Assembly: GCA_004208945.1 (NCBI GenBank)
Contig: SGPE01000030.1
Span: 744,001 to 808,000, forward strand
Direction of reading: 5' to 3'
Source of the DNA: Pseudoalteromonas sp. CO133X
Lineage (GTDB): Bacteria; Pseudomonadota; Gammaproteobacteria; Enterobacterales; Alteromonadaceae
DNA: 64,000 bases
Shown here: positions 45,079-53,859 of the stretch, one piece after another
How positions within the stretch are numbered: position 1 is the first letter of the stretch
How the letters are laid out: every line of letters begins with the position of its first letter
Translations under genes and position numbers: made by a program
The notes under the pieces: generated by a model
Told to the model about the DNA's origin: nothing
What the model saw: the letters and a program-made list of their open reading frames with translations, nothing else
Databases searched by the model: none

Positions 45079-45090
45079 AAGGAGAATTAA

Positions 45091-45228
45091 ATGAAAGTAT
45101 TAAGTTCCTTAAAAAGCGCAAAAAATAGACCTGGGTGTCAGATCGTAAAACGCAAAGGGCGCGTGTACGTGATTAACAAAGAAAACCCACGCTTTAAGGC
45201 CGTACAAGGGAAAAAGAAAAAACGTTAA
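45091..45228 (+). CDS. rpmJ2: Type B 50S ribosomal protein L36 (zinc-independent)
   Basis: This 45-residue protein begins MKVLSSLKSAKNRPGCQIVK and ends FKAVQGKKKKR, closely like E. coli YkgO. It has a single cysteine, so the zinc site of the C+ form is lacking. GGAG sits six bases before the ATG. It is the second gene of a short operon with rpmE2 and ends at a terminator. Confidence 0.93.
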   Translation: MKVLSSLKSAKNRPGCQIVKRKGRVYVINKENPRFKAVQGKKKKR

Positions 45229-45251
45229 AAAGGTGCAAAAGCACCTTTTTT
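45227..45251. terminator. Bidirectional rho-independent terminator
   Basis: AAAAAGGTGC and GCACCTTTTT form a 10-base stem around AAAA, with a T-run on the plus side and As on the other. It overlaps the stop of rpmJ2 and the convergent cytochrome gene. Confidence 0.85.
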
Positions 45252-45636
45252 ATTTGCCAAATAGTAGCTCCCAAAAACCGGGTGGCTCATGAAGTTCATG
45301 GTACTTTTTGCGTAAAGTATCAATTTCTTTTAATGGTACCTTTGCCGCTAGTATCCCCTGTTTATTGGCGAGCTTTTTAGCATCTTCTGCTTTATGAATA
45401 ACTTTATCAATACCCTCAATAGAAGCAGATTGATGCTGTTTAAAGTCAGCCGTTTTTGCTTTCTCTAATAGTTGAATAAACTCATCAATTGCGTGGTTAA
45501 ACTCGCTCAATTCACTCGCTTGCACAGCATTTTTGTATGCTAACCCCATATTTTTCATGTTAGCTTCCAAATCAATACCTTTAGCAAAGCTAGATAAAGA
45601 GGTAACGAAAAAAAGGATACTCAAAACAACTTTCAT
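45250..45636 (-). CDS. Soluble cytochrome b562-type protein
   Basis: The protein of 128 residues has a signal peptide (about residues 1-18), then a four-helix protein beginning DLEANMKNM, where the methionine matches the axial ligand of E. coli cytochrome b562 (DLEDNM). The other ligand histidine is in LRKKYHELHE. The length is typical. It is a periplasmic electron carrier or haem protein whose partner is unknown. The ATG with GGATG upstream is used; a longer frame would put 28 residues before the signal peptide. Confidence 0.82.
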   Translation of the reverse strand: MKVVLSILFFVTSLSSFAKGIDLEANMKNMGLAYKNAVQASELSEFNHAIDEFIQLLEKAKTADFKQHQSASIEGIDKVIHKAEDAKKLANKQGILAAKVPLKEIDTLRKKYHELHEPPGFWELLFGK

Positions 45637-45846
45637 ACTACATCCACTTAAAACCGACTTGCCGTTAATTATATCCTTTTTACTGGTTGGAAACGAATAA
45701 ATTAGCCTGCAATCGAACACTCTTTAATATCTATCTCAAATCACTACAAAAGCTGAGCCAAGCTATTTTATAAGCCAAACAGCTAATCGAAACTTCTGCC
45801 AATAAGCGCTATACTCACTTCATTGTTGTATTGTTTTTAGTTGTTT

Positions 45847-46866
45847 ATGCCAAAGGCCCTTTCTTTTTTATTTTGTTTATTTTGCATTCCCAGTGTTTTA
45901 GCACAGCATAAAGTTATTTTTATCAATCCGGGTTACGCCGATACCAATACCACAGGGCCTTTTTGGTTTGAAGTATCTGAGCTCATGCGCGATGCAGCAG
46001 ATGATTTAGATATAGATTTAACAATTGAGTACGCTAATCGTAATCATATTTTAATGAAATCGCTTGTTGTTGAAGCGATAGACACTAAACCTGATATGCT
46101 GATTTTAGTGGATGAAAAAAGTGTACTCAGCCAACTACTATTAGATCTGCCAAAGTTTGATACCCCGATATACTTTTTACTAAATCGTCCTACTGACGAT
46201 GAGCTTGCAGCCTTAAGTAGTAAAGGGCTTAATATTTCGGGCAGTGTTGTGCCAAACAATGTTCAAGCAGGAAAGTTGTTAGCTCAAAAGCTCGTAGAAA
46301 AAAATAACGGACAAGCTAACATTTATGCAATTCATGGTGACTATACAACTCACGCATCTATTGATAGACAACAAGGCATAACTGATTATATTTCAAAAGC
46401 AAATAACGCAAAATTAGTCGCACAAAGTGTTGCCAATTGGTCTGCAACGCAAGCTTACCGCCAAAGCATTGGCTTTTTAAATCACCAAAAGCAAATAAAC
46501 ATTATTTGGAGTGCTAATGATGCGATTGCACTTGGAGCGATTAGAGCACTCAATGACAATAAGATACGCGATAAAGTCTTAGTAGGCGCGATTAATTGGC
46601 CACTTAAAGCTGCGTCAGAAAAAATCGACATTTGTATCGGGGGACATGTCACACTTGGTGCTCTAGCAATGGTAAACATATATGACATATTCCACCAACA
46701 GCCTTTGGAGCTACATCAAAGCATTGCTATTTTTACACCTCACACAGCTAAAACAGTCACGTTCGTTGAGCAAATTCATAGCAATAGTTTGGCGATAGAT
46801 TTTAAGAAATTTAGTAAAACCGAGCAGAATTCTGAGCTGTTCTCCATAGCAGCACTCCTCCCCTAG
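45847..46866 (+). CDS. Periplasmic sugar-binding-like protein (type 1 SBP)
   Basis: This protein of about 339 residues has a signal peptide (about residues 1-19, ending VLAQ) and a type-1 periplasmic binding fold (LacI/RbsB type) with an asparagine-rich hinge, ending in a short variable tail. No transport permease or sensor kinase is adjacent, so the ligand signalling route is unknown. The ATG lacks a good ribosome site; a TTG two codons earlier is an alternative. Confidence 0.7.
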   Translation: MPKALSFLFCLFCIPSVLAQHKVIFINPGYADTNTTGPFWFEVSELMRDAADDLDIDLTIEYANRNHILMKSLVVEAIDTKPDMLILVDEKSVLSQLLLDLPKFDTPIYFLLNRPTDDELAALSSKGLNISGSVVPNNVQAGKLLAQKLVEKNNGQANIYAIHGDYTTHASIDRQQGITDYISKANNAKLVAQSVANWSATQAYRQSIGFLNHQKQINIIWSANDAIALGAIRALNDNKIRDKVLVGAINWPLKAASEKIDICIGGHVTLGALAMVNIYDIFHQQPLELHQSIAIFTPHTAKTVTFVEQIHSNSLAIDFKKFSKTEQNSELFSIAALLP

Positions 46867-46876
46867 CCTTTAAGAG

Positions 46877-46903
46877 TAAGCTGTAAAGGGCATTTACAGC
46901 TTA
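46877..46903. terminator. Terminator-like stem-loop between convergent genes
   Basis: TAAGCTGTAAA and TTTACAGCTTA form a perfect 11-base stem with a five-base loop. T-runs are short, so it may be only a transcript end stabiliser. Confidence 0.65.
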
Positions 46904-46909
46904 TAAACA

Positions 46910-48679
46910 CTACTTATTACTTAGCCAAATAGCTTGATAAGGTGACAACACTATATTTTGCCTGTTTTCTTCTATAACTCGCCCTGAAATTAAATCTTTC
47001 CAGCTTTCAGTTTCAATCAGATTTAGATCAGCTAATGTAAGAGTCTTTGATTCATCAGTAATGTTATAAATACAAAACATGCTCTGTGAACGATTAATAC
47101 TTTGTCGCCAAAAGCCAAATAGCCCATCACTAATGTGCAAGGTGTATTGCGTTGCATTAGGGTGAAATGCGCTTTGCGCCTTACGAATAGCCATCAGGTT
47201 TTTCATTGCTTTAAACACGGTACGATGATGGGCATTTTCATTGCTAAGTTTTGCCAATAGATCTGACTCTTGCCAGCGATGGCGGTTAATCGCTCGATTA
47301 TGCTGGCTATTTTCAAAGCGCTCGTAATCGTTGGTAGTGCCAAGCAAACTATGAATGTATAAACCTGGAATTCCTTCAAGCGCAAACATTATGGCATGCG
47401 CACATAAAAAACGTTCAACGCCCCATTTGTCTGGTCCTTGATGCGTACCTTGCAATGCATCAAATAAAGCGATGTTTAATTCATAAGGGGTATTGGTGCC
47501 ATCTGGTGCAGTTCGTAATGACACTTTACCACCATATTTAGCGGTCGTACTGACCATTTCAGCTATTTGTACTTGATCAAGCAAGCCTTCAACAGGACGT
47601 AAGCCAATACCATCGTGAGAAGCAATAAAGTTGAAGTAAGCCGTTCCGTGCTGGGCTGGCGGCATACTCATCATCCAATGTTTTAGGGCGGTGCTGTCAC
47701 CACTGAGTAAAGTATGTAATAACAGCGGTGGCAATGAAAAATTATAAATACAGTGCGCTTCGTTGGCATTACCAAAGTACGACAGGTTTTCTCGGTTAGG
47801 TATGTTGGTTTCTGTGATAATAATCACGTTAGGTTCAACGTGCTCTATAAGAGTACGAAGCAACCTGATCACCTCGTGAGTTTCGGGTAGGTTAATGCAG
47901 CGGGTATTGAGCTTTTTCCATAAAAATGCCACGGCATCAAGGCGAAAAATACGCACACCATTGTCTAAGTAATGACGAATAATGCTCACAAATTCATTGA
48001 GCACATCTGGGTTGGCAAAATCAAAATCGACTTGGTCATGACTAAAGGTACACCACACATGTTGCAAACCGTCTTTAGTTTCAACCGCTTGTAAAAGAGG
48101 CGATGTGCGCGGGCGAACAACTTGAATAAGATCATCACTTGGGCTCGCTGTTTTAAAGTATCCTTTCCCAGGCTCTTTGCCTTGAATAAAGTTTTCAAAC
48201 CAGACACTGCGGCTAGAACAGTGATTGATCACCAAATCAGCCATCAATCTGACATCCGCTGAAATGTCACGAATATGCTGCCAATTGCCAAGTGCTTCAT
48301 TCACTTGCACATAGTTCATCACCGCAAAACCTTCGTCGGAGCTATATGGGTAAAACGGCAAAATATGCAGGGCATTGAGTTCTGGCAAACACTGGTTTTT
48401 AACAAAGCGATGCAAGGTATGCAAAGGCGGCTCTTCAGGCTTAGCAACTGCGTCATCCGTATTAGCATGACGAATTATTGAATCACCATAAGCGATTAAA
48501 ATCATATCTTGCTCATCCCAACGGTTTTTATGGGGCGTCGGGTCACGGACAGGATCATCACCTTGCATCGTATTGATCAGCCTGTCGGCAAGTTGTTCAA
48601 GGGTTGTTGGTAGTTCAACCTCAGCATAAATACACGTTAAATGCTGTATAACCCGTTGTTGCAAAAGCTCTAAAGTCAC
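46910..48679 (-). CDS. GH13_18 sucrose phosphorylase-like enzyme, probable glucosylglycerate phosphorylase
   Basis: This 589-residue GH13 enzyme has the subfamily 18 layout: the nucleophile aspartate in FRLDAVAFLWK, the acid/base glutamate in IITETNIPN and an aspartate in ASHDGIG. Subfamily 18 contains sucrose, sucrose-6-phosphate and glucosylglycerate phosphorylases (E. coli YcjM, Meiothermus Ggp). The two genes upstream make glucosylglycerate, so glucosylglycerate is the most likely substrate: glucosylglycerate plus phosphate gives glucose-1-phosphate and D-glycerate, or the reverse. GTG start with GGGGAAGG upstream. Confidence 0.82.
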   Translation of the reverse strand: MTLELLQQRVIQHLTCIYAEVELPTTLEQLADRLINTMQGDDPVRDPTPHKNRWDEQDMILIAYGDSIIRHANTDDAVAKPEEPPLHTLHRFVKNQCLPELNALHILPFYPYSSDEGFAVMNYVQVNEALGNWQHIRDISADVRLMADLVINHCSSRSVWFENFIQGKEPGKGYFKTASPSDDLIQVVRPRTSPLLQAVETKDGLQHVWCTFSHDQVDFDFANPDVLNEFVSIIRHYLDNGVRIFRLDAVAFLWKKLNTRCINLPETHEVIRLLRTLIEHVEPNVIIITETNIPNRENLSYFGNANEAHCIYNFSLPPLLLHTLLSGDSTALKHWMMSMPPAQHGTAYFNFIASHDGIGLRPVEGLLDQVQIAEMVSTTAKYGGKVSLRTAPDGTNTPYELNIALFDALQGTHQGPDKWGVERFLCAHAIMFALEGIPGLYIHSLLGTTNDYERFENSQHNRAINRHRWQESDLLAKLSNENAHHRTVFKAMKNLMAIRKAQSAFHPNATQYTLHISDGLFGFWRQSINRSQSMFCIYNITDESKTLTLADLNLIETESWKDLISGRVIEENRQNIVLSPYQAIWLSNK

Positions 48680-48691
48680 GTGCCTTCCCCG

Positions 48692-49912
48692 TTAAATATA
48701 ATCTTTGTTATCAAGCTCTACGGCTTCTTCTAAGCGAGCAAATACATCTGGCATTGCCGAAGCAACTCGGTTCCAACTCGGCACAAACGGTGCTTCCATT
48801 GGGTTTTCTAAAAAGTGCTGACCCGCATTCATGATATTCTGTGCAAACATTTCGACCGCTTTTTCTTCATGGTGAATATCAAGTGTTAAGCCATTCATGA
48901 GCGCATCGTTGTGATAGGTTTCGATAAAATCGAGTGCAATACGGTAATAGGTTGCTTTTAATGAACGAATTGTTTCTGTTGTAAAGGTAACCCCTTGTGT
49001 AGCCAGCTTTCTAAATAAGGCTTTGGTGATATCAATCGACATTTTCGACAAACCGGTTGCTTGATTCTGTAACGATAAATCTTGGTGTTTATGATCGTAA
49101 TTATCTGCAATATCGACCTGACATAAACGGTTATGCGAGTAGTTGCGATACATCTCTGATAGTACGCCAATTTCTAAGCCCCAATCACTTGGAATACGAA
49201 TATCGTTGAGTACATCACGGCGAAACGAAAACTCCCCCGCTAAAGGATAACGAAACGAGTCCATGTATTCTAAATAATCATTACTGCCTAAAATTGTTTT
49301 AAATGAGCGCAATAACGGCGTTACCAGCAAACGTGACACGCGGCCATTAATTTTGCCCTCAGCGGTACGCGGGTAAAAGCCCTTACAAAATTCATAGTTA
49401 AAACGAGGATGAGCAACGGGGTAAATTAAGCGTGCTAAAAGCGCTCTGTCGTAAGTCAAAATATCACAGTCATGCAGCGCAATAGATTCAACTTTTGAGG
49501 TTGCCAGTTTATAACCCATGCAATACCAAACATTACGGCCTTTACCTAGCTCTCGTGGCGCAACGCCCAGTTTTTGTAGTTCTTTATCGAGCGCTTGTAA
49601 ACGCGGGCCATCATTCCAAAGTACTTTATGAGGCTGATCAAGCTCCGCAAAAAACTGCAGTGCATGACGATATTGGCTTTCATCAGCGCGATCTAAACCA
49701 ATGGTAATTTGCGATAAATAAGGTACATGTTTCAGTTCTGCAATTATGTTTTGCAATGCGGGTCCTTCTAGCTCACTGTAAAGCGAAGGTAAAATCAGGC
49801 CCATTGGACGTTGTTTTGAAAAGTCCAACAACTCTTTTTCTAGCTCTTCTACTGGGCGGTCAGCAATATTGTGTAAGGTCGTGATAATGCCATTTTGATA
49901 AAAATCAGCCAT
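48692..49912 (-). CDS. gpgS: Glucosyl-3-phosphoglycerate synthase (GT81-type)
   Basis: This glycosyltransferase of 406 residues has the GLGKGRNVWYC and LHDCDIL (DxD-type metal site) segments of glucosyl-3-phosphoglycerate synthases. They transfer glucose from NDP-glucose to 3-phosphoglycerate. The chosen ATG has AGGAG seven bases upstream and overlaps the fused kinase-phosphatase stop by eight bases; a longer TTG frame exists. Its neighbours provide the kinase, phosphatase and phosphorylase steps, so the four activities fit one pathway. Confidence 0.85.
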   Translation of the reverse strand: MADFYQNGIITTLHNIADRPVEELEKELLDFSKQRPMGLILPSLYSELEGPALQNIIAELKHVPYLSQITIGLDRADESQYRHALQFFAELDQPHKVLWNDGPRLQALDKELQKLGVAPRELGKGRNVWYCMGYKLATSKVESIALHDCDILTYDRALLARLIYPVAHPRFNYEFCKGFYPRTAEGKINGRVSRLLVTPLLRSFKTILGSNDYLEYMDSFRYPLAGEFSFRRDVLNDIRIPSDWGLEIGVLSEMYRNYSHNRLCQVDIADNYDHKHQDLSLQNQATGLSKMSIDITKALFRKLATQGVTFTTETIRSLKATYYRIALDFIETYHNDALMNGLTLDIHHEEKAVEMFAQNIMNAGQHFLENPMEAPFVPSWNRVASAMPDVFARLEEAVELDNKDYI

Positions 49913-51647
49913 GAGATTGCTCCTGTTTTGCTGCAAAACGCGCTTTGATGATAGTTAACGCAGAAACTTCTTGAACCCAACCTGCTGGGGCCGGTTTTTC
50001 GCTGAGCTGCCAGGCTTTTTGTAATATTTGTGATTGCACTTGGCTGCCAGGATTATTGATTAAAATAGCGGTGTCGGCCGCTTTTAACATGGCTACATCG
50101 TTTTGACTGTCGCCGAGGGCTATCACAGTAAATGGATTGCGATAGGCTTTTTTAAACAGATTTAACAGCCATTTTTGTGCAAGACCTTTATTGTTACCTT
50201 TGGTCAAATGGATAAAACGTCCACCAACAAGCACTTCGTAGCCTGCTTGGCTCATAGTATCTATCAAACCTTGCTTTTCTTCATCACTGCCCGAGAAACA
50301 AACCGGATCTGAGTACTGGCGCTTTAGAGCCAGTTCACTTTTATCGACTGGGAGTCCTGTTAACTCGGCTATTTCATGTGCACTAAATTGACTAAATAAG
50401 CGTACACAATGACTACAGTCACTCGCATATTGCTTAAGATCTTCATGCAATTTATCGGTACTTTGTGTCATAGCAAAGCGCCAATAACCGTGATATTCAT
50501 CACAGCCAATCGGCTTTGTTTTAAAATAGTCTTTTGGGATATAAACGGCCGCGCCATTTTCAACAATAAAAGGTTGATGGTGATTTAACCCTTTTTGAAT
50601 ATCAGTCACTTCAGCAAAAGTTTTACTGGTGTTAAAAATGACATTAACACCACTGTCATTCAACTTTGCCAAAAAAGGTTTGATCACCTCACACTCGTAA
50701 CTATCGTGATCAAGTAATGTTCCGTCTAAATCAGTAAAAATCAGTGGTTGTGCAATTTGATCCGCGAGAAGTTCCATTTTGGTAATATCACGCTCGGTAT
50801 CGAGCAATAACAACGCATCCACGCTGTGCGCTAGAGTGGCTAAGTTTTCACGCGTAATTCGTTCAAAATGAGAGATAAAACGCTTTAAGCTCACTTCGTC
50901 AAACGTGCCCTGTCCTTGGCCTTTTTTAGCAATTAACTTTTGCTCTTGCTCCAAACGCCACGCATACACATCTTCAAATGAAGGGGCTTTTAACATAATG
51001 GTGTAATCAGCCATAGCGAATACATGTTGATACTCGTTTGCTAAGCAACTATTAACACAACGACGCCAAATGCCATCGGCATCTTCTTGTTGTTCTAATT
51101 CATTAATTGGAGTTTGTAGTTGATAAGGCTGCTGGGGTGTACTGGCTACACACCAGCCTTCAAAAAACACGATATCAATCGGCTTTTGGTTACTGGGCCA
51201 CTGCTCTTTTGGCACTGGATCATCCGTTAGCTTATCAAATTGAGGTAATGGCACGCCCACTTTACCAGCCAACAAAGCTGATAAGGTTTGTTCCATTAAT
51301 TGCGTATCATGTGTACCCGGTACACCCCGACTTGCAAACAAAGGATGAACGTCTTTAGCAAGCTCAGTGCGTGCATCGCGGCTTAAATAAAAGTCATCGA
51401 TTGATAATGACACGCTATTAAATTCGGTATTGCTGTTAACCCAGGTCACTAAAAAATCAGCGAGGGTTGTTTTTCCTGAGCCCTGGCAGCCGTTGATAGC
51501 CACCAATATAGGTTGGCCGGTTATTTTTGCGCTTAAGATATCGTGCGCGAGGGGTATAAAAAACTGCTCACTTAAATATTGATACTTCAGCGGTAACTGA
51601 TGCTTCGCTAAAAACGGGGTAATATCCACAACATTTGCCTCTTGCAT
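49905..51647 (-). CDS. Fusion of P-loop glycerate kinase-like and MPGP-type phosphatase domains
   Basis: This 580-residue protein joins two enzymes. Residues about 35-285 form a P-loop kinase (GCQGSGKT at 53-60, SIDDFYLSR, FFEGWCVAS), the fold of D-glycerate 3-kinase (GlyK/GLYK-type). Residues about 300-575 form a HAD phosphatase (FTDLDGTLL at 304-312 and ALGDSQNDVAML) of the mannosyl/glucosyl-3-phosphoglycerate phosphatase family. Together with GpgS this yields glycerate to 3-phosphoglycerate, then glucosyl-3-phosphoglycerate, then glucosylglycerate. The ATG has AGGAGCG upstream. It is the first gene of the operon. Confidence 0.85.
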   Translation of the reverse strand: MQEANVVDITPFLAKHQLPLKYQYLSEQFFIPLAHDILSAKITGQPILVAINGCQGSGKTTLADFLVTWVNSNTEFNSVSLSIDDFYLSRDARTELAKDVHPLFASRGVPGTHDTQLMEQTLSALLAGKVGVPLPQFDKLTDDPVPKEQWPSNQKPIDIVFFEGWCVASTPQQPYQLQTPINELEQQEDADGIWRRCVNSCLANEYQHVFAMADYTIMLKAPSFEDVYAWRLEQEQKLIAKKGQGQGTFDEVSLKRFISHFERITRENLATLAHSVDALLLLDTERDITKMELLADQIAQPLIFTDLDGTLLDHDSYECEVIKPFLAKLNDSGVNVIFNTSKTFAEVTDIQKGLNHHQPFIVENGAAVYIPKDYFKTKPIGCDEYHGYWRFAMTQSTDKLHEDLKQYASDCSHCVRLFSQFSAHEIAELTGLPVDKSELALKRQYSDPVCFSGSDEEKQGLIDTMSQAGYEVLVGGRFIHLTKGNNKGLAQKWLLNLFKKAYRNPFTVIALGDSQNDVAMLKAADTAILINNPGSQVQSQILQKAWQLSEKPAPAGWVQEVSALTIIKARFAAKQEQSHG

Positions 51648-51727
51648 AATCGCTCCTACCAGTATGACATAGAGATAAATGCAGTTAGTAGACCAGTTTT
51701 TTAATTCCTTATTTTTTAATTAGTTAC

Positions 51728-51757
51728 AAAAAAAGCGCATATTAAATGCGCTTTTTT
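51728..51757. terminator. Rho-independent terminator after uraA
   Basis: AAAAAAGCGCAT and ATGCGCTTTTTT form a 12-base stem around ATTAA, 32 bases after the uraA stop on the minus strand. It separates the uracil and glucosylglycerate operons. Confidence 0.88.
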
Positions 51758-51788
51758 GGTGCAAATACTCAATGCTAATTAATATCAA

Positions 51789-53024
51789 CTATGATTCTTG
51801 CACTGCTTTGGGGAGGACGGCATTTAAGATAATCCCCAAAATTGCGCATAGGCTCACACCTTGTAAGCTAAACTCATCACCGCCGATATGCATGCCACCA
51901 ATACCAAACACTAAAATCAGTGCGATGATAGTCAAGTTTCTAGGAGCTGTAAGGTCTTCCCCCGATTTTACTAAGGTATTTAAACCAACCACAGCAATTG
52001 AACCGAATAGTAATATCATGATGCCACCCATCACAGGAACCGGAATAGTTTGTAAACCCGCGCCCATTTTTGCCACAAACGCGAGCACAATAGCGATGAT
52101 TGCAGTCCAAAGCATCACGCGAGGGTTGAAGTTACGGGTGAGCATTACCGCCCCCGTTACTTCAGAGTACGTAGTATTAGGCGGACCACCAAAAACTGAT
52201 GCCGCAGAGGTTGCGAGGCCATCGCCTAATAAGGTTCGGTGTAAACCCGGTTTCTTTAAATAGTCTTTACCCGTGACTTGGCTAATAGCCATCATGTCGC
52301 CAATATGTTCAATAGCTGGCGCAATGGCCACAGGCACCATAAACAAAATAGCTTGCCATTTAAACTCAGGGTAAGTAAATGCCGGTACCGCAAACCAGTT
52401 TGCTTCAGTGACCGCATTAAATTCAACAATGCCTAACAATAACGAAGCAAGGTAACCTGCAACCACCCCAGCAAGAATAGGAATAAGTTTAAATACACCT
52501 TTGCCCCATACCGCAAAAATCAGCGTAACCAGTAATGATAAAGCTGAAACCCAAATAGCTTGCTCATAAGGGATTAATTGTGCACTGCCATCCCCTGCCT
52601 TCCCCATTGCCATATTCACAGCGACGGGCGCTAATGCTAAACCAATCACCATAATGACAGGGCCAACAACTACAGGCGGTAACACTTTATGCAGTGCATT
52701 CACGCCTTTAAATTTTACAATTAAGCTAAGCGCAAAATAGCAAAAGCCCGCCACCATTAAACCGCCCATTGTTGCGGGAATTCCCCACATTTGTACCGAG
52801 GCGATAATAGGTGCGATGAAAGCAAAAGACGATGCTAAAAAGATAGGAACTTGGCCTCTGGTAACCACATGAAACAGTAAAGTCCCCAAACCTGCGGTAA
52901 ATAAAGCCACATTGGGATCAAGCCCTGTCAGTAACGGCACAAGTACCAGTGCGCCAAATGCGACAAACAGCATTTGCGCGCCGGTTAGAATGGTTTTTAA
53001 CGAAAATGGTTGATGATTTTCCAC
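51789..53024 (-). CDS. uraA: Uracil permease (NCS2 family)
   Basis: This membrane protein of 411 residues has about 12 to 14 helices and the NCS2 substrate region: AIEHIGDMMAIS and GGPPNTTYSEVTG, which contain the glutamates that bind uracil in E. coli UraA. It takes up uracil with a proton. It follows upp by nine bases, so both are one salvage operon. Confidence 0.92.
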   Translation of the reverse strand: MENHQPFSLKTILTGAQMLFVAFGALVLVPLLTGLDPNVALFTAGLGTLLFHVVTRGQVPIFLASSFAFIAPIIASVQMWGIPATMGGLMVAGFCYFALSLIVKFKGVNALHKVLPPVVVGPVIMVIGLALAPVAVNMAMGKAGDGSAQLIPYEQAIWVSALSLLVTLIFAVWGKGVFKLIPILAGVVAGYLASLLLGIVEFNAVTEANWFAVPAFTYPEFKWQAILFMVPVAIAPAIEHIGDMMAISQVTGKDYLKKPGLHRTLLGDGLATSAASVFGGPPNTTYSEVTGAVMLTRNFNPRVMLWTAIIAIVLAFVAKMGAGLQTIPVPVMGGIMILLFGSIAVVGLNTLVKSGEDLTAPRNLTIIALILVFGIGGMHIGGDEFSLQGVSLCAILGIILNAVLPKAVQES

Positions 53025-53033
53025 GTGAGCGCC

Positions 53034-53663
53034 TTACACTGTGCCAAAAATCTTGTCACCGGCATCTCCTAAGCCTGGAATGATATATCCTTTTTCGTTT
53101 AAGTGACTATCTAAAGATGCAGTGAAAATTTCAACATCTGGGTGCGCTGCAAGGGTTTTTTCTACACCTTCTGGTGCTGCCACTAATACAATCACTTTAA
53201 TATCTTTACAGCCTGCTTTTTTCAGCATATCGATAGTGGCGATCATCGAGCCACCCGTTGCCAGCATTGGGTCAATAACAAGGCTTAATCGCTCATCAAT
53301 TTTGCCAACTAACTTTTCAAAATAAGGCACTGGCTCGAGTGTTTCTTCGTTACGCTGAAGACCCACAACACTCACTTTTGCAGCGGGTAATAATTGCATC
53401 ACGCCATCCATCATGCCAAGGCCGGCACGTAAAATTGGCACAACAGTAATTTTTTTACCTTTAATGTGCTCTACATCTAATGTTGAACCATCCCATCCTG
53501 TGATTTGAACGCTTTCTAATGGTAGGTTTTTAGTTGCTTCGTAAGTAAGCAAAGTACCTACTTCAGACGCTAGCTCACGGAAACTTTTTGTACTAATACC
53601 TTCTGCGCGCATAAGGCCAAGTTTGTGTTGAACTAACGGATGAGTAATTACATGGATAGACAT
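53034..53663 (-). CDS. upp: Uracil phosphoribosyltransferase
   Basis: This 209-residue enzyme has ILRAGLGMMDG and the PRPP loop VIDPMLATGGSM, with PGLGDAGDK at the C-terminus. It makes UMP from uracil and PRPP. Length and motifs match E. coli Upp. Upstream, an inverted repeat (GCCTATT and AATAGGC at 53691-53713) overlaps the likely promoter region. Confidence 0.96.
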   Translation of the reverse strand: MSIHVITHPLVQHKLGLMRAEGISTKSFRELASEVGTLLTYEATKNLPLESVQITGWDGSTLDVEHIKGKKITVVPILRAGLGMMDGVMQLLPAAKVSVVGLQRNEETLEPVPYFEKLVGKIDERLSLVIDPMLATGGSMIATIDMLKKAGCKDIKVIVLVAAPEGVEKTLAAHPDVEIFTASLDSHLNEKGYIIPGLGDAGDKIFGTV

Positions 53664-53859
53664 AAGTAGAACCTAAATGAAATAAATTACGCCTATTTTA
53701 GCGTATAATAGGCCGCACTACCGCAAAAAATGCATTGTTATTGCATTAATTTCGTTAATAGGTCTAATATTAATCAAAAGGCCAAAATATTAATTTTTTT
53801 GCAACAAACTAGTGTGGCATAACATCATGGTTTATTTAATTTTTGGGTATCAACGTAGC

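Noticed and set aside
53691..53713. Inverted repeat GCCTATT/AATAGGC as a pyrimidine riboswitch upstream of upp
   Set aside because: The stem is short and overlaps the presumed promoter; no terminator/antiterminator pair is visible.
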